Origin: a virus
Virus record (IMG/VR): IMGVR_UViG_3300035701_000099
Coordinates: 1-40,292 of that record
DNA: 40,292 bases
Reading direction: 5' to 3' (one strand)
The notes beneath the pieces are model-generated. The model had not been told where the DNA came from. It saw only the letters and a program-made list of their open reading frames with translations, and did no database searches. Below are positions 22,422 to 30,186 of this stretch, piece by piece (position 1 is the stretch's first letter; every line of letters begins with the position of its first letter). A program made the translations under genes and the position numbers.

Positions 22422-24620
22422 TTACTTCGTCAACCCCCGAAACGTCCCGCCCCGTAGGGTCAAGACAATCTGCCCTGTGCCGCTAGTTGAAACATCATCG
22501 GGGGAACTTGCCGCATCCGTGGTAAACCGCACTCTGCCGGTACGATTCCCGCCCGCCACCGGAGTGAACGAGACATTCACCTGGCAACTCGCCGCTGCGG
22601 GTAGCGTCGCCCCACAGGTAGTGGAGTCGATAATAAAATCTCCCGGAGGGTCTGTCGGCGCGGAAGTCGTGGACGCCGCGATGCTGGTGATGTTCAGCGT
22701 CGCATCGCCGGAGTTGTAGAGCGTGATCTGCTCTGCGTCACTCGTGGTTCCGACCGTTCGTGCATCGAAGTTGATCGCGGAAACCGAGAGGCTGACCGCT
22801 GGAGCGGGCGGCGCCCCCGTTCCGGTTCCTGACAAGGAGACAGACTGCGGGCTATCAGTGGCATCGTTGGTGAAAACTAAACTAGCAGTCCGCCCTCCCA
22901 AGGCACTGGGAGTGAAACTCACACTCACGGTGCAGGAGTCGTCCACCGCCAAGGTTGACCCGCAGGTGGTCGAGTCAACGGCGAAATCGGCTGCGTGTGC
23001 ACCAGTAATCGAGATGTCGGAAATGTTCAGGGTCGCCCCGCCGTTGTTCGTAAGCGTGATTATCCTGGGCGAATCGGCACTGGTGTTGCCAACGTTGGTA
23101 TTGTTGAAGGCAACGGATACCGGACTCAGTTGCGCCCCCGGTCCCGATCCCAACGGGCCGATATATGAGTCGGATACAACCACATCGTCCCAGTAGCGGT
23201 ACTCGTCTGCGGGCAAGAAATTCTGCCGATCCACTTGACGGCCAGGTTGGATACGAACGGTTTTGGTGGTTTTACTGCCCCGAATATTGACGCTTGTGGA
23301 ACTGATAGCAAGCACGCCGTCTACCCAAACGCGCACGATCCCGTCCGACAAACCGGGTGTGTTCAACTGCACCTCGTTCTCGATGCAGTACCATCTATCG
23401 AATTCCAGAGTGTCAATGCTCGCCGGGTAAGTGACTTGGGTGCAATCTGCGGATGACCCGCACTGAGTTACGAATTCCATCAACAAGTATTTGACGGCGG
23501 GATAGTACGTATTCTGCAACTTCAGGATGGGACTGAAGTCTGAAAAGGTCTGGGCCGCGAGGAACCATAACTTCCTTTGTATGGCCTTGCTGGCCCCAGA
23601 TTCCGGCGATTTCACATATACGTAGCCACGGACAAAGAGATGATCATAGCCAGTGGGCGAATTAACCTGAGCCTCGAAGTAGCGGTTTTTGTCTTGGTGA
23701 GCACTGCCACAGCCAATCATAGTTGTGGGCAAGGCAACCCCCGCGACTAACCCACCCACCGACTCTGTCCACGCGCTGCCAAGAGTTATAGGTGTGCCGC
23801 CGTTTTGCCTCGTCTCGGACCCTGAAACCGTCGAAACATAGATGTTCCATCCGGTTCCCCCGGGCCAACTCGAACTGGGGGAAGCTGCGGAGAGCAATTT
23901 GTTCGCGTCAATCGCTAAGGTGGACTCAGCCGAATACCAAGTCTCGCCATCGCCAGTAACATAGGTGATCTGTGCATAGTAGGTCCGGGCGCCCAATGCC
24001 CCGCCCGCAACCTGGGAGAGTACCGGCGCGATAGGCGCAACCGCCTTGTTAATGGTCGGTCTAGCTGCCCCACTTACCAACCCGCTATCTGGCTCCTGCC
24101 AGTCGGTCCCGAGCACACAAGTCCCGTCCCCGTTTGCACTCGCGCAACCAACCCCTCCCGCATTCTGCAAGGTTTCGGTGTTGGAAGTGTTTGAGGCATA
24201 GACGTTATAGCCCGTCGCGGTCAGAAACCCGTTGCTGTAGGCGGCCGGACTGGCAATTTTGATAACCTTGTTGGCGGGTTGTCCCCAGGCCTGCTGCAAA
24301 CCAGGCGTGGTCTCCCCTGCTGCTGTTACGTAAGTGAGTTGTGCATAGACTGTCGAGGCGGGAAGCGCCCCACTCGTAACCGTGCTCATCACTGGCTGTG
24401 GGACTGGTGCCCCAAACCCACAGATATTATAGTGAATGCAACCAGAGTAACTTCCTGAGTGAACGAAGGCGGGGTCGGCGTTCACTGTATAGTTGGGCGG
24501 CCCGAGGCTTCCGCCATTCGTCCAGGCGGAGAAATCGCCGGACTCGAACCCGTCACTGAAGATGGGGGGTTGCCCGAACGCCGTTGAACAAAAAAGTAGG
24601 ATGGCAAAAAGCAGTCTCAT
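22422..24620 (-). CDS. Secreted-type fibre protein with ConA-like and choice-of-anchor-D domains (732 aa)
   Basis: ATG 24620 gives a classical signal peptide (MRLLFAILLFCSTAFGQ); an ATG at 24653 would add 11 polar residues inside the previous gene. After FSDGFESGDFSAW come two fibronectin-like repeats (YAQLTYVTAAGET, YAQITYVTGDGET). A concanavalin-like jelly roll follows (RYFEAQVN, WYCIENEVQLN, VRVWVDG). Two C-terminal choice-of-anchor-D/ASPM-like repeats of about 105 residues each end the protein. All of this is typical of bacterial secreted proteins, especially in Acidobacteriota, and unusual for a cytoplasmically assembled virion part. Role in polysaccharide or host-surface binding inferred. 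Confidence 0.65.
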   Translation of the reverse strand: MRLLFAILLFCSTAFGQPPIFSDGFESGDFSAWTNGGSLGPPNYTVNADPAFVHSGSYSGCIHYNICGFGAPVPQPVMSTVTSGALPASTVYAQLTYVTAAGETTPGLQQAWGQPANKVIKIASPAAYSNGFLTATGYNVYASNTSNTETLQNAGGVGCASANGDGTCVLGTDWQEPDSGLVSGAARPTINKAVAPIAPVLSQVAGGALGARTYYAQITYVTGDGETWYSAESTLAIDANKLLSAASPSSSWPGGTGWNIYVSTVSGSETRQNGGTPITLGSAWTESVGGLVAGVALPTTMIGCGSAHQDKNRYFEAQVNSPTGYDHLFVRGYVYVKSPESGASKAIQRKLWFLAAQTFSDFSPILKLQNTYYPAVKYLLMEFVTQCGSSADCTQVTYPASIDTLEFDRWYCIENEVQLNTPGLSDGIVRVWVDGVLAISSTSVNIRGSKTTKTVRIQPGRQVDRQNFLPADEYRYWDDVVVSDSYIGPLGSGPGAQLSPVSVAFNNTNVGNTSADSPRIITLTNNGGATLNISDISITGAHAADFAVDSTTCGSTLAVDDSCTVSVSFTPSALGGRTASLVFTNDATDSPQSVSLSGTGTGAPPAPAVSLSVSAINFDARTVGTTSDAEQITLYNSGDATLNITSIAASTTSAPTDPPGDFIIDSTTCGATLPAAASCQVNVSFTPVAGGNRTGRVRFTTDAASSPDDVSTSGTGQIVLTLRGGTFRGLTK
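22472..23140 (-). repeat. Two tandem choice-of-anchor-D (ASPM-like) protein repeats
   Basis: Within the preceding protein's C-terminus, two units share the order: VAFNNTNVG or INFDARTVG, then ITLTNNGGATLNI or ITLYNSGDATLNI, then DSTTCGSTL or DSTTCGATL, then VSVSFTP or VNVSFTP, and a final LSGTG or TSGTG. They have diverged at the DNA level, so duplication is old or they were acquired together. Confidence 0.75.
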
Positions 24621-24624
24621 TCTG

Positions 24625-25809
24625 TTACTCACAGTAAAGTTGTGCCCAGCCATGAACGTTCGTGGGATTTGTAGCCCACGCTGGAGTTTGAATCCGAACT
24701 TCTATTAGGTCACCGGCAGCGAGAGCTTGCGTCAACCCCGTAACAATGCTAGTGGCATGAGCCAGGGTATCCCATTGCTGGGTAACACTTCCAAAACTGG
24801 TGGCATTGTTTAGCCAGAAATCAACCGTGACATTCTCGTTGGTGGCTGCTGTTCCACTTACTACCATCTTGAATTCTGCACGTTTCGCGGTGCAGGCCTT
24901 CGGCACGTCAATGTCGGCATAGCCAGTTGGAAGATTGGCGGCCAATGTGGGATAGTTACCGAAATAATATGAGGTACTGTCAGCAGGACTCGTCGAAGTT
25001 GTGGTACGGAAGTCTATGATATAGCCCAAACTACTTCCACCACAGGCCGCGCCTGCATCGCCCACACCTCCCCCCGCCAGCCACTTCACGCAGTTGTCTG
25101 TGGTCGGGTCTGCGCCCGCTGCCTTGGTAACAAGCAGGGCCGCGGGAGAACTGCCATAAAGGTCAACTGGCTTGGTGAGGGCATACTGAACGGCGGTGTC
25201 GTTGAAAAACCAGAAGGTATCGGGACTTCCCGCCAGAATCCCCCAATTGCCCGCCACGGGAGCGCCGGGGAGGGCGGCGGGGGTGATGTTCCCAAGGCCG
25301 GTGCCTCCGATAGTGAGTCCGGTTGCGGGGTCGTAGGTCAGCCCTGTATCGCCACCCACAGTATCGGTCCCAGTGAAATAGGCAACTTGATTGGCCGTAG
25401 CCGGCCCGACGGCACCTCCTGGCCTGCTAATATACCCCGTCCACACTGCGGTCACGGAGCCTGTACCGGTGAACGTCGTCACGAAATGGATGCGAACGTA
25501 GTTCACGGTGAAGTTGTATGGGATAGTAGCCCCATTCGAGGAACAGTCCTGAACGGCGATAATATCTCCATCACCCCACGTTATGTTGTCTGCTGAGGAG
25601 TCAACCTGTACCGAACAGACAGTCACCGTCCCGGACTTTGTCCAGGTAAGTTTGTGCCAGGAGATGGCGGAGCCGATTAGGCGGACGCCAGTGTCGGCGC
25701 CGATGGCAGAGGCGGCGTAAGACCTCAACCCAGAGTACACAACAGTCTGCGCCTGCAATGGGAGCAGGGCGGCCAACAGCAGCGTAGCTAGGAGCGCCAG
25801 CTTTTTCAT
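24625..25809 (-). CDS. Fibre-like protein with signal peptide (394 aa)
   Basis: ATG 25809 overlaps the previous stop (ATGA) and opens with MKKLALLATLLLAALLPLQAQ, a canonical signal peptide with a cleavage site near QA-Q. Two beta-sandwich-like regions follow. Between them are DTGLTYDPATGLTIGGTGLGN, typical of phage fibre shafts, and a segment like NTTVQYALTKP. The C-terminal domain (DIDVPKACTAKRAEFKMVVSG) looks like a small receptor-binding or head domain. Probably a minor fibre or fibre tip; family not identified. Confidence 0.6.
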   Translation of the reverse strand: MKKLALLATLLLAALLPLQAQTVVYSGLRSYAASAIGADTGVRLIGSAISWHKLTWTKSGTVTVCSVQVDSSADNITWGDGDIIAVQDCSSNGATIPYNFTVNYVRIHFVTTFTGTGSVTAVWTGYISRPGGAVGPATANQVAYFTGTDTVGGDTGLTYDPATGLTIGGTGLGNITPAALPGAPVAGNWGILAGSPDTFWFFNDTAVQYALTKPVDLYGSSPAALLVTKAAGADPTTDNCVKWLAGGGVGDAGAACGGSSLGYIIDFRTTTSTSPADSTSYYFGNYPTLAANLPTGYADIDVPKACTAKRAEFKMVVSGTAATNENVTVDFWLNNATSFGSVTQQWDTLAHATSIVTGLTQALAAGDLIEVRIQTPAWATNPTNVHGWAQLYCE

Positions 25810-26084
25810 AGCAAGTAAATCCTCACTTCGCCAGAATCGCAGGTTGGAACAACCAACCCATCAACCCAGCCAATTTTGCCGCTCCGCTCGGCGGACAAGT
25901 CGGACTTGCCGTTGCCGTCCCAAACTTTACGGCCCTGCCGGTCCTGGACAGCACAAACGTGGGTCTCGACAGTGTAGCCGACAAACTCAATGTGTTCGAC
26001 CTTGACCATGTGGGTGAAGATTGGCGTTGTACCGGCTTCGGCTGCAGGGACCGCAATTACTCGACCAGTCGCTTGGATTGCCAT
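25806..26084 (-). CDS. Hypothetical small beta-rich protein (92 aa)
   Basis: ATG 26084 has AGGAGG upstream and overlaps the stop of a 13-codon leader ORF. The product is beta-rich (GRVIAVPAAEAGTTPIFTHMVKVEHIEFVGYTVETHVCAVQDRQGR) without transmembrane segments. It sits between two signal-peptide-bearing fibre genes and could be a small fibre-associated or chaperone protein. Family unknown. Confidence 0.55.
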   Translation of the reverse strand: MAIQATGRVIAVPAAEAGTTPIFTHMVKVEHIEFVGYTVETHVCAVQDRQGRKVWDGNGKSDLSAERSGKIGWVDGLVVPTCDSGEVRIYLL

Positions 26085-26125
26085 TATTGTATACCTCCTA
26101 GGTATGATGCGGCGTTGATGTTCAT
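26084..26125 (-). CDS. Thirteen-codon leader ORF carrying the next gene's ribosome site
   Basis: On the - strand, ATG 26125 opens MNINAASYLGGIQ and ends in TAA whose last base is the first base of the next ATG. The codons CTA-GGA-GGT inside it provide the AGGAGG for that gene. It occupies the only gap between the collagen-like gene and the 92-aa gene. It may couple translation between the two, or be chance. Confidence 0.3.
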   Translation of the reverse strand: MNINAASYLGGIQ

Positions 26126-26136
26126 GTTGTAAACAC

Positions 26137-27213
26137 CTATGTTTTCTTACAAAAGATGACTTTCACAAATGCAGGACGGTTGTCAAACTGCTCGCCTGTG
26201 AAAGTCTCTGCCGGAACGGTATGCGTGTGCGTCGGCAAGGCCGAGCCAGTAAACGTCGGTGCAGGATGCGTATGTGCCTGCGCCGCGGCGTTGCTTGAAC
26301 TCGTACCGATCTTCACCGCCGCCGTTGCTGTCCCTGCAATAGCGCTTACAGCCCCCACTGGCGTCCCAGCACCCGTCGGGCCGGTAGTGGTGGTGCTATT
26401 AGTCCCTTGCGGAGTGATACTGTTCGTCCCACCTGCTCCACCGATGTCGGAGTTCGCTGCAACGGTTCCTAGGAGGAACTTGCCGTTGAGTGAAACCTCT
26501 TCCGTCCATCCCGACCCTAAAGTAGCAGAGCAAGTTCCCGAAACGATAAGGACGACTGCACCGGGTGAAAGCCCTGGGCCTGGAGGGCCTTGCGCTCCTG
26601 TATCTCCTTTATCACCCTTAGCTCCAGTGTCGCCCTGCGGCCCTTGAATACCTTGTGGTCCCTGATCGCCGGTATCGCCTTTCGCTCCCGCCGGTCCTAC
26701 ATCCCCAGTATCACCCTTTGCCCCCTGCGGACCAGTATCTCCCGTATCGCCTTTGGGGCCGACAGCACCATCGTTTCCAGGAGGTCCTTGTGGGCCGGTG
26801 TTGCCCTGCAAGCCCTGGGCGCCGGTATCTCCCGTATCTCCCTTAACCCCCTGCGGGCCGGTATCCCCTACATCACCTTTGTCGCCCTTCGGGCCTGCTG
26901 GTCCTACATCGCCAGTATCTCCCTTCGGACCCTGAGGCCCAGGTGGCCCGCCTGCGCCCTGCTTCTTCCAGACACCAGGCTCCTCGCCATGCTTCTCACA
27001 GGTGTAGAAGTCTCCGTTAGAATCGTCAATAGCAACGTAGTTCGGGAAACACACACCCGTCGGCACGCCGCTGAAATTGAACGCAACAGCAGGCCCGCGG
27101 TGTAGCGGCTGCGCAGCCGCGCTGGCGGCAAAGAGCATCGCTGCTAAAAGATAAATAGTACCAGCGGAACTTCGCCAATTGTAGACCTTAACGAAATGGT
27201 TGTTTCTGTCCAT
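26137..27213 (-). CDS. Collagen-like tail fibre with signal-like N-terminus and collar-type head (358 aa)
   Basis: After a basic start, residues 19-35 ([17 protein letters not shown]) form a signal-peptide-like hydrophobic segment. About 42 uninterrupted Gly-X-Y triplets follow (residues 89-214), rich in GDT, GPQ and GPK, giving a collagen triple-helix rod. The C-terminus ([33 protein letters not shown]) resembles the tail-collar-type heads of phage fibres. Trimeric fibres of this layout bind host receptors. The gene overlaps the 122-aa gene by 70 bases. Confidence 0.7.
   Translation of the reverse strand: MDRNNHFVKVYNWRSSAGTIYLLAAMLFAASAAAQPLHRGPAVAFNFSGVPTGVCFPNYVAIDDSNGDFYTCEKHGEEPGVWKKQGAGGPPGPQGPKGDTGDVGPAGPKGDKGDVGDTGPQGVKGDTGDTGAQGLQGNTGPQGPPGNDGAVGPKGDTGDTGPQGAKGDTGDVGPAGAKGDTGDQGPQGIQGPQGDTGAKGDKGDTGAQGPPGPGLSPGAVVLIVSGTCSATLGSGWTEEVSLNGKFLLGTVAANSDIGGAGGTNSITPQGTNSTTTTGPTGAGTPVGAVSAIAGTATAAVKIGTSSSNAAAQAHTHPAPTFTGSALPTHTHTVPAETFTGEQFDNRPAFVKVIFCKKT
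26572..26949 (-). repeat. Collagen-like Gly-X-Y coding repeat
   Basis: About 42 consecutive Gly-X-Y codon triplets. Recurrent blocks encode [16 protein letters not shown]-type units, and the DNA itself is repetitive (for example GGCCCGCAGGGGGTTAAGG-like modules). Such arrays expand and contract by slippage, so copy number may vary between related phages. Confidence 0.85.
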
Positions 27214-27512
27214 GCGTCTGTGCCGTCGTAGATTTCTGTGGCTATCTCCCTCCGCGCGACGAAATACCCAGCCGGCAGCCTTCCCAGGTTATGGGTTACG
27301 GAGAAGTTGGTGTCCGGCGCGAACGGCGTAGTAACATCAGCCCAAACCCCGTCAATGTTATCCGAGTTGGTGCCATCTCCGAAAGAGATTCTCCCGTTGA
27401 CAATGCCAACAAGTTGTTCATAGCCCAGTCGGATAATCCGGCAAAGCTCACCAAGCCACGACTCCGTCAAAGACGGCTTCCGAAACTCCAGCGTTGGCTT
27501 TGCCCTAGGCAT
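27144..27512 (-). CDS. Structural protein preceding the fibre gene (122 aa)
   Basis: ATG 27512 overlaps the previous gene's stop (TGATG). The product is beta-rich with [40 protein letters not shown], a type of small domain often seen upstream of phage tail fibres, and a Thr/Glu-rich C-terminus. It may be a fibre-anchoring or short fibre protein. Family name not recalled with certainty. Confidence 0.55.
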   Translation of the reverse strand: MPRAKPTLEFRKPSLTESWLGELCRIIRLGYEQLVGIVNGRISFGDGTNSDNIDGVWADVTTPFAPDTNFSVTHNLGRLPAGYFVARREIATEIYDGTDAWTETTISLRSTIGEVPLVLFIF

Positions 27513-29101
27513 CAAGCATTCCTATGCTCCCCGGAAACATCGTAGACCGGGGTGAATTCTGCGAAGCTTGACGGCGAGTTTGCGTCGCCGTCAAGACGCC
27601 AATCAAGAAACATGCCGGAAAGGCTGACTGGCACGGTGCGTACCACTGGGTCGCCAGACCCAGTCCCAGCAAACGAAACGGATTCCGTATGCACCTGGCC
27701 GCGTTCGTTGCGGAACCTCACAGTGAAACTCAACGGCCCAAGGTCGTAGAAGACAATCCGGAACTTCTTGACAGTCTTGCCGTGGCGAGTGTCGTTCATC
27801 GCAAGACGGCCGCTTTGGATGAACCAGGGCGACTCAGAATAACCGGTGAAATCGACAAGACCGGGGGTTCCGTCGGAGAAGCCAACGAGCATCGAATCCA
27901 TCCCGCCGTTGACCGGCAGGCCGGCAGGAGTCCAGTTTTGGTCGGCAATCGTGCCGACAAGGTCGCAGATGCGGATAGCATGGAAGTCGGAGAACGTAGA
28001 TACCAAGTCAACCGCCTTATCGTAGGCGAAGCGTGTCCAGCTTCCCTCCTCGATGTTGTAAACCCAGACGGAGCCACCGCCGGGAATCACCAGCCAGTAG
28101 GCGTTGAAGGCATTGCCGGAGATGCTGGAAGAAACAAAGCCATAGACCTTGTCCAGGTCAGCGACTTTTAGCTCAGCAAATATCCGCTTCCTCGCGCCCA
28201 GGCGGGCGGCGCCAGCAATCCCATACTCGCTTGTTATCGCCCGGCTGCCTATGGGCACGCTGTTAGTGCCATCAAACATATAAATGTCGTCTTTGCCGAC
28301 ATAGAACGCAGCCTGCTCGCCGAAGACTGCCAGGGAATATGGTGCGGTGTTGCCTCGATTGTTCTGGGTAATCGCCCTGAAGTCAAACGGGCGCAGCGCA
28401 ACACCAGTCGGAACAATTTGAACAATGCCACGCCAGTGGAACTGGTAGCCAATCTGGGAGATTCGGCACAGGCCAGTTATTGGGCCGAGATCACCAAGTT
28501 CATCGTGGACTCCTGCGGAGTATGATGTCCAATCCGTAGGATCGCCGCTACGAGTCCAGCGTGTACGCTGGTGGCAACGGCCGCCTTCAATGGTATCTGC
28601 GACAACAAGGTGCGTCCCAATCTCAGCTAGATACCGGGCCGGAACAGCGTTCGCGCTTGCGGCAGCAAATGTATCCGTAATGCCGTCCCAAAGCTGGACT
28701 TTGTCAATTCCATTCGAGAACAGCAGCTTGTGGTTGACGACAGTCCAGCCAAAGAGCCTCGGCGGCGCGCCGGCCAACGTGCCAGTGACATCCGACCATG
28801 TTCTGGTGCCGGACTGCCACACTTTGATCTTTGTTGGGGTTATAACGCACTGAACCCTGTTCCCGGCAACCGTAAAGAAATCAGCTATCGCTAGGATTGA
28901 CTCGCCGATGCTGGCTAGTGGCGTGTAGCCTGGCCGAACGTCCGCCCTAGCAGAACGGAACATTATGTTCCGGCAGTCGTAGAAGCCGAGGTTGCCAAGG
29001 ACATGCTGTGGGAGCTCCGATTGAATCCCGCCGAAAGGCCCGCTCATCGGCAGTTCTGGAAGCTCGTCTGGACGAAGTTGACCTGGCGGTAGAATTGGCA
29101 T
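27512..29101 (-). CDS. P22 gp10-like packaged-DNA stabilization/tail hub protein (529 aa)
   Basis: ATG 29101 starts two bases after the previous stop; nine upstream codons are in-frame but less likely. The protein is a beta-propeller-like sequence with repeated W/F strands. Recognisable elements are GFYDCRNIMFRSARADVRPGY near the start, GRCHQRTRWTRSGDPTDWT, FDGTNSVPIGSRAIT and GGSVWVYNIEEGSWTRF. These match gp10/tail-nozzle proteins of short-tailed phages, which plug the portal channel after packaging. It is encoded next to the C1q-like tail protein. Confidence 0.7.
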   Translation of the reverse strand: MPILPPGQLRPDELPELPMSGPFGGIQSELPQHVLGNLGFYDCRNIMFRSARADVRPGYTPLASIGESILAIADFFTVAGNRVQCVITPTKIKVWQSGTRTWSDVTGTLAGAPPRLFGWTVVNHKLLFSNGIDKVQLWDGITDTFAAASANAVPARYLAEIGTHLVVADTIEGGRCHQRTRWTRSGDPTDWTSYSAGVHDELGDLGPITGLCRISQIGYQFHWRGIVQIVPTGVALRPFDFRAITQNNRGNTAPYSLAVFGEQAAFYVGKDDIYMFDGTNSVPIGSRAITSEYGIAGAARLGARKRIFAELKVADLDKVYGFVSSSISGNAFNAYWLVIPGGGSVWVYNIEEGSWTRFAYDKAVDLVSTFSDFHAIRICDLVGTIADQNWTPAGLPVNGGMDSMLVGFSDGTPGLVDFTGYSESPWFIQSGRLAMNDTRHGKTVKKFRIVFYDLGPLSFTVRFRNERGQVHTESVSFAGTGSGDPVVRTVPVSLSGMFLDWRLDGDANSPSSFAEFTPVYDVSGEHRNA

Positions 29102-29102
29102 A

Positions 29103-29777
29103 TTACAAACCCAACCATTGCATAGCAAATTCTGGGCTGAGGTTGGGGGTCACAATGCAACTAACCGTTATGCCGCTGTCTTGGTACACCTGCAATTCCA
29201 CATAGTCATTCGCAGCCAAATGATAGACGGTGGTGACAACTCCAGCATTACTCGCTGTAAGCCGCGGGGTCCAGGTCGACCGCGCCAGGGAGGTGCCTCC
29301 ATTGAGCAGAATAGTAGACCCGCGGAACCCTAAAGCGCTAATCGCAGCAAAATCGACCATGCCCACAATTACATACGTTCCGGCCTTCTGCGCGGTGAGG
29401 CGGCCGGGGTTGGCCCCTGGATCGTGCAGCCCACCATTGTCGTACCGTTCTGTATCAAAAGTGAGCTTGGTATCTACGCCGCTAGGGATGTTAATCGGTG
29501 CTGAGTTGTACACCCGCGATCCATCCGGCGTCGTAGGAGCCACCAGCGAAATCTCATCCCACCCAGTCCCGTTCCACCGATACACCTTGGCTTCATCGGT
29601 AGCAATGTAGGTAAGCCCTACGAAGACCGCCTCCGGCGTGGGCCTGCTGGCGATCGGCCCGGACAGGAACAACCGTTCACGGATGTCAGTTTTAAGGTAA
29701 CGAGTGACCTGCCCCAGCAAACTAGCAAGTTGGGTATCTGGGGGATCGCTTTCAACCCACGTTCTGCTGTAGGTCAC
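29103..29777 (-). CDS. Tail protein with C1q-like C-terminal domain (224 aa)
   Basis: GTG 29777 has AAGGAG seven bases upstream; TTG 29780 is less well placed. The N-terminus is helical (DTQLASLLGQVTRYLKTDIRERLFLSG), a WNGTGWDEI strand follows, and the C-terminal half (AGTYVIVGMVDFAAI, GSTILLNGG, YHLAANDYVELQVYQ) follows the C1q/TNF jelly-roll pattern common in trimeric phage receptor-binding proteins. The gene's start overlaps the end of the HNH gene by 26 bases. Confidence 0.6.
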   Translation of the reverse strand: MTYSRTWVESDPPDTQLASLLGQVTRYLKTDIRERLFLSGPIASRPTPEAVFVGLTYIATDEAKVYRWNGTGWDEISLVAPTTPDGSRVYNSAPINIPSGVDTKLTFDTERYDNGGLHDPGANPGRLTAQKAGTYVIVGMVDFAAISALGFRGSTILLNGGTSLARSTWTPRLTASNAGVVTTVYHLAANDYVELQVYQDSGITVSCIVTPNLSPEFAMQWLGL

Positions 29778-30186
29778 CAAAGTGCTCCTTGGCGTATCTA
29801 CGTGCCATCTCTGAATGAATCCAGTTATGATAGCCTACGCCGCACACAAGAAGATTCTGGCTTTTGTTGTTCCTTGGGTTCATATCCAAATGATGAACTG
29901 CCTCGTGACTCTTAAGAGGCCTACCAAGTGCATGTTCGGCCTTTAAGATATGCGCACGCCGCCAAGGAAACCAACTATGTAGAGAACAGTTGCTAGGGCA
30001 GTAGCCCTCAGTCTTGTACACCGCCCTTGATACAACTACATAGCCCCTATCCATGTACAGACCATAGGGTTTCCAACTCTTAGCCCTTGCGCATTTGTAA
30101 GAACAGTACTTCCGCGCCGCATAGACCGCATTGAACGGACTTTTACAACGCTTACAGATGTTCGGCACCTTGGCGAGCGCTGCCAC
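29752..30186 (-). CDS. HNH endonuclease with zinc-binding N-terminus (144 aa)
   Basis: GTG 30186 follows GAGGAGGAG with good spacing, better than TTG 30192. The N-terminus has CKRCKSPF and CSYKCAR, a Cys4 zinc site. The C-terminal half is an HNH motif (HEAVHHLDMNPRNNKSQNLLVCGVGYHNWIH). This is the composition of free-standing homing endonucleases in phages. It overlaps both neighbours: 35 bases of the ATP-grasp gene and 26 bases of the tail gene. It therefore sits in the operon with no flanking space, and no intron is apparent. Confidence 0.8.
   Translation of the reverse strand: MAALAKVPNICKRCKSPFNAVYAARKYCSYKCARAKSWKPYGLYMDRGYVVVSRAVYKTEGYCPSNCSLHSWFPWRRAHILKAEHALGRPLKSHEAVHHLDMNPRNNKSQNLLVCGVGYHNWIHSEMARRYAKEHFGDLQQNVG

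Noticed and set aside
26572-26949. A CRISPR-like array, because of short repeated DNA units
   Set aside because: The repeats are codon-phased Gly-X-Y triplets within an open frame, with no spacer-repeat periodicity.
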